DNA from: Sphingobacteriaceae bacterium
GTDB taxonomy: Bacteria; Bacteroidota; Bacteroidia; Sphingobacteriales; Sphingobacteriaceae
Length of the DNA stretch: 64,000 bases
Reading direction: 5' to 3'
NCBI GenBank assembly: GCA_947458875.1
Contig: CANGZD010000001.1
Coordinates: forward strand, 1-64,000
Shown here: positions 17,199 through 24,473 of the stretch, in pieces
Numbering within the stretch: position 1 is the first letter of the stretch
How the letters are laid out: each line of letters opens with the position of its first letter
Notes under the pieces: model-generated
Told to the model about the DNA's origin: nothing
Databases searched by the model: none
The model's input: only the letters and a program-made list of their open reading frames with translations
Made by a program: the position numbers and the translations under genes

Positions 17199-17513
17199 AT
17201 GGGAAAGCAATCGCAATCAAAAAATAGTTTTGCCGAACTTATCAAAGGTGAAAAGCCTGTTCTAGTCGATTTTTTCGCAGAATGGTGCGGCCCTTGTAAA
17301 ATGATGGCCCCCATGTTGGCCGATTTGAAAAACCGTATCGGCGATAAGGCAACCATCCTTAAAATTGATGTAGATAAAAATCCGGTTGCAGCAGCAGCAT
17401 ATCATGTTTCTGGAGTGCCTACACTTATTTTGTTTAAGAATGGGGAAATAAAATGGCGTCAATCTGGGGTAGTACCGATTCATACTTTAGAACAATTGAT
17501 CAATCAATATTAA
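17199..17513 (+). CDS. Thioredoxin
   Basis: A 104-residue classical thioredoxin with active site WCGPC (Cys30 and Cys33), the FxAEW strand before it and the cis-Pro in SGVPTLILF. No signal peptide is seen, so it is cytoplasmic. At the end of the sulfur island it probably reduces persulfide or disulfide intermediates formed by the rhodaneses. Confidence 0.93.
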   Translation: MGKQSQSKNSFAELIKGEKPVLVDFFAEWCGPCKMMAPMLADLKNRIGDKATILKIDVDKNPVAAAAYHVSGVPTLILFKNGEIKWRQSGVVPIHTLEQLINQY

Positions 17514-17558
17514 TCTCCCTACTTTCTATCTATATTTAATACATCAACACATCCAAAA

Positions 17559-17933
17559 ATGACCCAATTTCAAGCCGTTGTTCAGTGTAAGTGTCCGCGT
17601 TGTCGTAAAGGCGATATGTACAAACACAGCCTTTTTAGTTTGAAGTATGACGAGATGTATGAATACTGTCCGAAATGTGGTTTACGCTACGAAATTGAGC
17701 CCGGATTCTTTTGGGCAGCCATGTATGTAAGTTATGCATTTAACGTTGCCGAGTTGGTAATAACCGGTGTGATTGCGGGTCAGTTTTTGGGCGAAAATGA
17801 GATTTGGTGGTTAATTGGTATTGTGCTTTCGCCGATATTGGTTTTGATGCCCTTTAATTTTCGATATGCAAGGGTATTGTTATTACACTTTTTATCCCCG
17901 ATTAAATACGATAGAAGTTACGAGAAAGAGTAG
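17559..17933 (+). CDS. DUF983 membrane protein
   Basis: A 124-residue protein. An N-terminal zinc-finger-like part with two CxxC pairs (CKCPRCRKGDMY and CPKCGLRYEIEPGFFWAAMYVSYAF) is followed by two transmembrane helices. This is the DUF983 pattern, with no established function. It ends 21 nt from the convergent response-regulator gene. Confidence 0.85.
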   Translation: MTQFQAVVQCKCPRCRKGDMYKHSLFSLKYDEMYEYCPKCGLRYEIEPGFFWAAMYVSYAFNVAELVITGVIAGQFLGENEIWWLIGIVLSPILVLMPFNFRYARVLLLHFLSPIKYDRSYEKE

Positions 17934-17954
17934 TGATTTACGAGTTCGTGGTGC

Positions 17955-18602
17955 CTATTCCATCATTTTGGCAGCCAATTGCGACCTAGATTTCACCCCT
18001 GTTTTTTGGTAAATATGTTTGAGGTGCTGGTTGACAGTACGCTCAGAAATGAATAAGGCCTGAGCAATTTCTCTGTAGGATTGTCCTTTTTGAATACATT
18101 TCGCAATTTCTTGTTCCCTGGGAGTGAGATTGAGCAAGACTGCGTTCATTTGCTGTTGTTTCTCAGAAAAACTGTTGATCAGGATCCGTGCTGCACTTGG
18201 TGATAAAGCTGCACCATTGTGCATGGCGTATAATACCGCCTCCCTCACTGCTTCCAACGACATGTTCTTTGTTAAGAAACCATTGGCGCCATTTTTAAAC
18301 GCATTGATCACATTTTCTTCACTGTCATGAGTAGTCATCATGATCAGTTGTGTTTGATAGAATTTATTTTTAAGCAGAGGCAGGGTTGCAATCCCACTGA
18401 TGCTGGGTAACTGAATCTCTAATAAAATGACATCTGGTCTTTCGGTAATTTTTTGCTGATCTAATTCGTCAAAAGATCTCACCGCAAATACACAGGCAAA
18501 AGCACTATCGCTTTCAAAATACTCCCGGTAGTTTTCCAGCAAGAGCTCATTGTCTTCAATAAATCCAATTTTTATTTGATTTAATGTCATGATAAATTTC
18601 AA
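17955..18602 (-). CDS. LuxR/NarL-type response regulator lacking the phospho-Asp
   Basis: A receiver domain (about residues 10-130) and a LuxR-type helix-turn-helix (about 155-212, LTPREQEIAKCIQKGQSYREIAQALFISERTV) in 215 residues. The acidic pocket (Glu16-Asp17), the switch Thr (MMTTHDS) and the Lys (LTKNMS) are kept. The phospho-acceptor position in DVILLEIQLPS is Glu62 instead of Asp (codon GAG). Glu at this site can mimic the phosphorylated state. No histidine kinase is next to it, so it is an orphan. A second in-frame ATG 12 nt in may be the true start. Confidence 0.9.
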   Translation of the reverse strand: MKFIMTLNQIKIGFIEDNELLLENYREYFESDSAFACVFAVRSFDELDQQKITERPDVILLEIQLPSISGIATLPLLKNKFYQTQLIMMTTHDSEENVINAFKNGANGFLTKNMSLEAVREAVLYAMHNGAALSPSAARILINSFSEKQQQMNAVLLNLTPREQEIAKCIQKGQSYREIAQALFISERTVNQHLKHIYQKTGVKSRSQLAAKMME

Positions 18603-18661
18603 GCTGGCTGGCTTAATTGGCCATGGTATTGCTTTAAGGTTGATTTTAATTTAAAACAATT

Positions 18662-18741
18662 GCTCAATGAGCGCACTATTTAAAATTAAAGATATTATAT
18701 TTTATAAAATAATCACTATTTAATGCTGCTTGAGCATTAAA
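18662..18741. promoter_or_regulatory. Two inverted repeats in the response-regulator upstream region
   Basis: GCTCA-A-TGAGC (18662-18672) is a perfect palindrome. TTTAATGCT-GCTTG-AGCATTAAA (18719-18741) has 9-bp perfect arms. Both contain a TGAGC or GAGC half and flank an AT-rich stretch. They lie 60-140 nt upstream of the regulator start and could be its autoregulatory operators. The second could instead act as part of the transcription end of the barrel gene. Confidence 0.4.
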
Positions 18742-18770
18742 GACAATGATTGATCATCATCAACTCAAAA

Positions 18771-18812
18771 AAAAAGCCCGCTTAATGGGCGGGCTTAAAT
18801 TTTTTTTTTTTA
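18771..18812 (-). terminator. Terminator of the barrel gene (bidirectional form)
   Basis: AGCCCGC-loop-GCGGGCT (18775-18795) is flanked by A9 on the left and a T-rich run on the right. On the minus strand it gives a GC-rich hairpin followed by U9, directly after the barrel gene stop at 18818. Confidence 0.9.
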
Positions 18813-18817
18813 GCGTC

Positions 18818-21610
18818 TTAATTCATCATATCTCTTCTGAACATCATTCCACCCTGCCCAGGCATTTGCATGTTCATATTGCTGGGAGCCTGGCCATTAA
18901 ATTTTTGTAGTTTCAGGCTAAAGGTAAGCAACGCATAACGAGCTAAGCGGTTGCTGCGGGTATCGGTAATGCTGTTGCCTGTGACTGAACGAGACACACT
19001 GGTATTTTCGTTGTACACATCAAATATTTGTAAACGGAGGGCGCCTGCTTTGTTTTTTAAGAATTGTTTCTCTAAGTAGGCATTCATGATGAATGGATTC
19101 ACTGCAAGTGAACCACTAAAACCTTGGTTAATGGTTTTAATAAAGTCTCCGCCCAACAACCAGGTCTTCCATAAATAAATTTTCCCATTAAAAGTGGCAT
19201 TCCAGTTAGATACCCGAGTATTAGGCTGGCTGGCCAAACTATAATTATTTCGATTGAGCGTGTAGTTCACTCCAGGACTCAATTCTAACCAATCTTTAGG
19301 ATTGATCTGAAAGTTTGCACCTTGGCTCAGAATGGTGTTTTTACCAATATTTTTTTGATTTTCAATAAAGTTGACGTTGTTGGTATAATTGGCACTACCG
19401 TTAAATGAAATGGTATATTTTTTCTCTGCCAATGGTTTAGACCAAGTATAGAAGAAATTCACGTTATAAAAACCATTCGTATTTAAATAGCGTGTTTCAA
19501 TTCTGTTTCCGGGAAGAAACAAGGTGTTTGATACAACACGGTTTTGGCTCAAATTGGCAGAAAGGACAGTAAATAAAACGTCTCCTTTTTCGAAGTTGTA
19601 ATTGTTATATCGAAGATTAACATTGTGTGTAAACTCCGCTTTCAAATTGGGGTTACCTACCACGGGGAACTGAGGATTTGATAAATCAGTTACAGGTTGC
19701 AGTTGGGAGAAGCTCGGTTCGTTGTTCCTGCCATTGTAAGAAGCATTGAATGCCCTGGTGCGTGAAAAATTATAAGAGTACCTCGCAACCGGAACAACAA
19801 ATAACGCCGATCTTCTTGAACTGGTTTGGTTGGTGAGAGAACTGCCCGACAACAATGTTGGTTGTAAACCCAATCCAAGCGCATAATTGAATTTTTTCTG
19901 AGTAACACGATAGTTGAATCCAACCCGATTGGTCATAAAATAATAACTAAAATCATTACTCTGATCAGGTTTTAAAGCCAAAGTGCCACCCTCAATTAAA
20001 GTTCCAAAGGTCTCTCTAGAATTGTGATACTTGGCATGAGAAAAATTCCAGTTCAACTCGATACTCGAAGTTCGGCTGAGTGGTTCAATGAAAGAGAAGC
20101 TGGAGCGGCTAGTGGTATTGTTGTTGTTAATCGCAATTTGCTGCTCCTGATAGAGGTTAATGCTTCCGCCTCCAATTGGATAATTGATACTTTCGTTTAT
20201 GGTATTGTCATCTTGATCGATCACATTCCTGTTCACAGAAAGACTGATGGAAGCGGTACGTCCTCTCTTGGCAAAACGGTGATTGAATAAAACATCTGCA
20301 CCAAAGTTGGGCGTCTCTGAGCGGCTTTTACCAACATTGGTACCTTCTGAATTGAGTTGAGAGCCATTTTGCAAGAATTGGAAATTAGCATTATTGTCGC
20401 CGCTGCTTTGCGCCAAGTTGAAAAATGGAGTGATCTTCAAATAATTTAAACTATCAATCCGGTACTCTATGTTCCAGTTCAAACGATGGTTGATATTATT
20501 CGTGTTGTTATCGGTATTTTGGTTGTTATTAATCACACCGCTGGCGTTTACGTTCTGCTGTAAGATGGTACGCAATACGTTGTTATCACGGTTGGCATAA
20601 CTGTAATTACCGTAAGAGCTGATTTTCTTTCCCCATTCATCTCGGTAGTTTAAGCCAATGGAGCCTACTTCGGTAATTCCATCCCCACTGGTTCCGCCAC
20701 CACGATTTCCACCAAAAAACAGACCGCCGCCGCCTCCGCCAATTTGAACTCGGGCACCACCGCCTCCGCCGCTAAAGTTGAATAGGGAGGTATTGGTATT
20801 ATTCAGGTTGGCTAATACTGAAATTTGTTGCTTGTCTCTAAAATAGTTGACACTGAGGTTCCCCTGGTAGCGATCTTCATTACCCTGACCGATGGTCCCT
20901 CTCGCAAAATAGCCAGTATTTTTGTCGGGTCTGATTTGAATATTCAGGATTTTCTCAGGATCACCTTCTTTAATACCCGTAAAATTAGCCTGATCCCCAA
21001 AGTCATCCACAATTTGAATTTTATCGATCAAATTGGCAGGGAGCTGCTGGGTTGCCGTCTTCACATCACCTCCAAAAAAATCTTTACCATTTACTCTTAC
21101 CCGGGTAATTTGCTTACCCTGAGCTTTAACGTTCCCGTTTTGATCAACCTCCACTCCGGGTAGCTTTCTGAGGAGGTCTTCTACCTGTGCATCTTCTTTT
21201 AATTTATAATCAGAAGCCCGGTATTCAACGGTATCTTCTTTCACTGTTACCGGAGGAGTACCTGAAATCACTACCTCATTCAACTCCTTGGTACTTGCTT
21301 TAAGTGTGATGGGGTCCAGTTGAAGTTTACCCTCGCCATCTTTGTAAAGATATTTACGGTTAGTGGTCTGAAAACCAATACTGCTGATCGTTAATAGAAA
21401 CTGTCCTGATTTTACATTGCTGAATTTGAAAAAACCATCAGCGTTACTTCTGGTAAATAAGGTATCTTTAGCCATGATCAGTTTGATGCTTGCAGCTATC
21501 ACACTTTGACCGGATGAGTCTCTCACGGTTCCGTTTACTTCGTAATTGCTTTGAGCAAACACAAGGACGTTCAACAAAAGAAATAAAGTAAACAGTAATA
21601 ATTTTTTCAT
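18818..21610 (-). CDS. TonB-receptor-like outer membrane beta-barrel protein
   Basis: A 930-residue outer-membrane protein. A signal peptide (MKKLLLFTLFLLLNVLVFAQ) precedes a carboxypeptidase-like regulatory domain (about 25-110). A plug-like domain follows (about 120-240, DLLRKLPGVEVDQNGNV and VRVNGKDFFGGD), then a long barrel rich in alternating aromatic strands. Compared with true SusC proteins it is short and belongs to the outer-membrane barrel group 3. Near residue 285 there is a Gly-rich stretch with runs of five and six Gly, and the C-terminus is Met-rich. The substrate is unknown. No SusD partner is adjacent, so a SusCD glycan role is unlikely. Confidence 0.88.
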   Translation of the reverse strand: MKKLLLFTLFLLLNVLVFAQSNYEVNGTVRDSSGQSVIAASIKLIMAKDTLFTRSNADGFFKFSNVKSGQFLLTISSIGFQTTNRKYLYKDGEGKLQLDPITLKASTKELNEVVISGTPPVTVKEDTVEYRASDYKLKEDAQVEDLLRKLPGVEVDQNGNVKAQGKQITRVRVNGKDFFGGDVKTATQQLPANLIDKIQIVDDFGDQANFTGIKEGDPEKILNIQIRPDKNTGYFARGTIGQGNEDRYQGNLSVNYFRDKQQISVLANLNNTNTSLFNFSGGGGGARVQIGGGGGGLFFGGNRGGGTSGDGITEVGSIGLNYRDEWGKKISSYGNYSYANRDNNVLRTILQQNVNASGVINNNQNTDNNTNNINHRLNWNIEYRIDSLNYLKITPFFNLAQSSGDNNANFQFLQNGSQLNSEGTNVGKSRSETPNFGADVLFNHRFAKRGRTASISLSVNRNVIDQDDNTINESINYPIGGGSINLYQEQQIAINNNNTTSRSSFSFIEPLSRTSSIELNWNFSHAKYHNSRETFGTLIEGGTLALKPDQSNDFSYYFMTNRVGFNYRVTQKKFNYALGLGLQPTLLSGSSLTNQTSSRRSALFVVPVARYSYNFSRTRAFNASYNGRNNEPSFSQLQPVTDLSNPQFPVVGNPNLKAEFTHNVNLRYNNYNFEKGDVLFTVLSANLSQNRVVSNTLFLPGNRIETRYLNTNGFYNVNFFYTWSKPLAEKKYTISFNGSANYTNNVNFIENQKNIGKNTILSQGANFQINPKDWLELSPGVNYTLNRNNYSLASQPNTRVSNWNATFNGKIYLWKTWLLGGDFIKTINQGFSGSLAVNPFIMNAYLEKQFLKNKAGALRLQIFDVYNENTSVSRSVTGNSITDTRSNRLARYALLTFSLKLQKFNGQAPSNMNMQMPGQGGMMFRRDMMN

Positions 21611-21652
21611 GGTGTGTGTTAAGGTGTTATTGTATTTTTGGAGCCTGGGCTA

Positions 21653-21726
21653 AACGGCTTAAAATCCAAAATTCACCGGGTTCTAATCCTTCCAAACCGG
21701 GAAGCCGTTGAGGGAAAACGCTTCCC
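21653..21726 (-). promoter_or_regulatory. Structured 5' leader of the barrel gene with competing hairpins
   Basis: AACGGCTT (21653-21660) pairs with AAGCCGTT (21702-21709), enclosing a smaller stem at 21676-21682/21694-21700. Part of the same right arm, GGGAAGC (21699-21705), can instead pair with GCTTCCC (21720-21726). The two long stems exclude each other. The region lies between the likely promoter (about 21812) and the start codon at 21610, so it would be in the leader RNA. Confidence 0.4.
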
Positions 21727-21980
21727 ATACTATTCATGCACATAGGCCTGTTAAAATTTCTATTTTAAAGATTAGCGTTTAAATCCAAACAGTTAATTCT
21801 AATCTGGATAGCAAAAATATCATTTTTAACAGCATCAATTTGTAACAATTTCATAGTTGGGCTTACAGCACTCCAGAATGCTCACTTTCCTGAATTTTAT
21901 TTTAGGAGTGACCAAAATTACTTAGACATTATTCCTGATTTTGTTAAGTGTTCGTTAAAAATTGTTAAAAGTTTAAATAC
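21727..21980. other. AT-rich intergenic stretch upstream of the barrel gene
   Basis: Together with the neighbouring leader and terminator this fills the 435-nt space between the barrel gene start and the next small gene. Besides the promoter at 21812-21838 I see no open frame or further repeat in it. Confidence 0.6.
21812..21838 (-). promoter_or_regulatory. Promoter of the barrel gene
   Basis: On the minus strand TATTTTTG (complement of 21812-21819) is a perfect -7 box, with TTG (complement of 21836-21838) about 16 nt upstream. It predicts a leader of about 195 nt in front of the barrel gene. Confidence 0.55.
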
Positions 21981-22010
21981 AAAAAAAATGAGCCTCTAGA
22001 GAGACTCATT
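21981..22010 (-). terminator. Terminator of the 54-codon gene
   Basis: The hairpin AATGAG-C-CTC / GAG-A-CTCATT (21987-22010, one mismatch) is followed on the minus strand by U8. It lies 35 nt after the stop of the small minus-strand ORF at 22046. Confidence 0.7.
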
Positions 22011-22045
22011 TAAATCATTTTATAATCATTGTAGATTATTTAAAT

Positions 22046-22210
22046 CTATTTGGGTCTAAAATAATGATAGGGGTTTGCTGAATGAAAATAAACTTTGAGT
22101 GGTTTTGGCTGTTGCTTTAATTGACGTAGGTCTTCGCTGATTAATCGGATGAGTAGTTTATCAAACTCTTCGGTAAGTTTTGATAATTCGGGTTCAGTTG
22201 GCTTTTTCAT
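22046..22210 (-). CDS. Small hypothetical protein (54 aa)
   Basis: A short ORF starting MKKPTEPELSKLTEEF and ending AYHYF-like with NPYHYFRPK. The first part should form an amphipathic helix rich in Glu/Lys/Leu. The tail is aromatic and basic. I recognise no family. It is supported by sensible codon composition and by a dedicated rho-independent terminator in the same direction. A 30-codon ORF (22228-22320, minus strand, MKKIQLTCLLNSLGTRLAMI) lies 17 nt upstream and may be a leader or a second micro-gene. Confidence 0.45.
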   Translation of the reverse strand: MKKPTEPELSKLTEEFDKLLIRLISEDLRQLKQQPKPLKVYFHSANPYHYFRPK

Positions 22211-22555
22211 AAATGATCGGTTAAGTATTAAACGTTCGGTTCTTTTTGTTCATGTTTAATAATCATTGCCAATCTTGTACCAAGGCTATTCAGAAGGCAG
22301 GTTAATTGGATTTTTTTCATCCTCTTTCTTAATATACTCTTCTATTTAGTGGATGATATGCTTCAAATCATAAAATATTAACCAAGTAGAAAATCTTATT
22401 CTCTATTTATAAATCAGCAAAAACTAAAACTGTATGCTTTACTATACATAATTGGAGCGCTCAAGGATTTAATTCTACAGTTGTGGAAATTTATCATCAA
22501 TAAGGGGATAGAAAAATTTTAGATTTGCTTATCAGGAATTTGATTCTCGTGAAAT
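22211..22555. other. Intergenic region upstream of parE
   Basis: 345 nt of AT-rich sequence. It holds the possible 30-codon minus-strand ORF (22228-22320) and, near its right end, TAGATTTG at 22520-22527, a perfect -7 consensus 28 nt before the parE start. No -33 TTG is seen at proper spacing. Nothing else is recognised. Confidence 0.5.
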
Positions 22556-24445
22556 ATGGAAGCATTGAATTACAGTGAAGACAGTATCCGCTCCCTCGAC
22601 TGGAAGGAACATATCCGTTTAAGACCGGGTATGTACATTGGTAAGCTGGGAGATGGATCGGCTTATGACGATGGTATTTACGTATTGCTTAAAGAAATTG
22701 TCGATAACTCTATCGATGAATTTGTGATGGGTGCCGGTAAGACCATTGAAATCAATATCACAGATCATAAGGTTGCCGTAAGAGACTATGGTCGTGGAAT
22801 ACCCCTGGGTAAAGTGATTGATTGCGTTTCAAAAATCAATACCGGCGGTAAATACGATTCTAAAGCATTTCAAAAGTCGGTAGGTTTAAACGGGGTGGGT
22901 ACCAAAGCAGTAAATGCACTTTCTTCTTCTTTCACGGTACAGTCTTACCGTGATGGTAAAACCAAGAAAGCAGAGTTTGAAAAGGGAGACTTGGTAAACG
23001 ACCTGCCCGAGACCGATACTACCCAGCGTAATGGTACGGCGGTTACTTTCTTGCCCGACGAGGGCATCTTCCGCAACTACCGTTTTATTCCGGAGTTTGT
23101 AGATAGCATGATCTGGAATTATGTTTTCCTGAATTCGGGTTTAACAGTTAATTACAATGGTCAAAAGTTTTTCTCGGAGCGTGGACTTTATGATTTATTA
23201 GACCGTAATACTGATGCAGAAAATATCCGTTATCCCATCATTCACCTCAAAGGAGAGGATATAGAAATAGCCATGACCCATGGCCAGCAATACGGCGAAG
23301 AATATTATTCTTTTGTAAACGGTCAGCATACCACACAGGGAGGTACACACCAGGCGGCTTTTCGCGAAGCTGTGGTGAAAACCATTCGTGAATTTTATAA
23401 AAAAGAATTTGATGCTTCCGATGTAAGAGCTTCCATCGTTGCGGCTATCGCGGTTAAAGTGCAAGAGCCTGTTTTCGAATCACAAACCAAAACCAAATTA
23501 GGTTCATTGAACGTTGGTCCGGAAGGCCCCAGTGTGCGAACTTTCATCAATGATTACGTTAAGAAAGAGTTGGATGATTACCTACACAAACATCCGGAAA
23601 CTGCCGATGCCTTACTTAAACGCATTTTGCAGTCGGAGCGGGAGCGAAAAGACATTGCGGGCATCAAGAAACTGGCCAATGAAAGAGCTAAAAAAGCATC
23701 TTTGCATAACCGTAAACTGAGAGATTGTAAAATACATTTCGACGACCAACACGAACGTAAACAAGAAACTACTTTGTTCATTACCGAGGGAGATTCGGCC
23801 AGTGGTTCCATCACTAAGTCAAGAGATGTGCAGACCCAGGCAGTATTCAGTTTGAAGGGAAAACCATTGAATTGTTACGGCTTAACCAAGAAGGTGGTAT
23901 ACGAGAACGAAGAATTTAACCTGCTACAGCATGCCCTTAACATTGAGGATGGCTTAGACGGATTGAGGTATAATAACATTGTAATTGCTACCGATGCCGA
24001 CGTGGATGGGATGCACATTCGCCTTTTGTTAATGACTTTTTTCCTGCAGTTTTTTCCTGATTTGGTGAAAGCACGGCATTTATCCATCTTGCAAACGCCA
24101 TTATTCCGCGTAAGAAATAAAAAGGAAACCATTTATTGCTATAGCGACGAAGAACGCCAGCGGGCAATCAATAAATTAGGTGGTAAGCCAGAAATTACCC
24201 GATTCAAAGGTTTGGGAGAGATATCCCCCGAAGAGTTCGGCTTGTTCATAGGCAAAGATATACGCCTCGATCCGGTTTTACTTAACAAGGAGCAAAGCAT
24301 CAAAAGTTTGCTGGAGTATTACATGGGAAAAAACACCCCCGAAAGGCAACAACACATCATTAAGAACCTAAGAATTGAGGTGGATTACCTGGAGCAAGAC
24401 CGCCTGGCGGAGGCTGCAGCCCAAGAACAAGCCTTAACTGCATAA
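22556..24445 (+). CDS. parE: DNA topoisomerase IV subunit B
   Basis: ATPase/TOPRIM subunit of a type IIA topoisomerase. The GHKL ATPase has [11 protein letters not shown], the DYGRGIPLG motif and [15 protein letters not shown]. The TOPRIM part has [10 protein letters not shown] and the metal-binding [10 protein letters not shown]. At 629 residues it is the size of ParE, not of the longer E. coli GyrB. It is followed 28 nt later by the A subunit on the same strand, the usual Bacteroidota topoisomerase IV pair. Confidence 0.93.
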   Translation: MEALNYSEDSIRSLDWKEHIRLRPGMYIGKLGDGSAYDDGIYVLLKEIVDNSIDEFVMGAGKTIEINITDHKVAVRDYGRGIPLGKVIDCVSKINTGGKYDSKAFQKSVGLNGVGTKAVNALSSSFTVQSYRDGKTKKAEFEKGDLVNDLPETDTTQRNGTAVTFLPDEGIFRNYRFIPEFVDSMIWNYVFLNSGLTVNYNGQKFFSERGLYDLLDRNTDAENIRYPIIHLKGEDIEIAMTHGQQYGEEYYSFVNGQHTTQGGTHQAAFREAVVKTIREFYKKEFDASDVRASIVAAIAVKVQEPVFESQTKTKLGSLNVGPEGPSVRTFINDYVKKELDDYLHKHPETADALLKRILQSERERKDIAGIKKLANERAKKASLHNRKLRDCKIHFDDQHERKQETTLFITEGDSASGSITKSRDVQTQAVFSLKGKPLNCYGLTKKVVYENEEFNLLQHALNIEDGLDGLRYNNIVIATDADVDGMHIRLLLMTFFLQFFPDLVKARHLSILQTPLFRVRNKKETIYCYSDEERQRAINKLGGKPEITRFKGLGEISPEEFGLFIGKDIRLDPVLLNKEQSIKSLLEYYMGKNTPERQQHIIKNLRIEVDYLEQDRLAEAAAQEQALTA

Positions 24446-24473
24446 TAAAATTTGAATTTGACTTTAGTATAGG

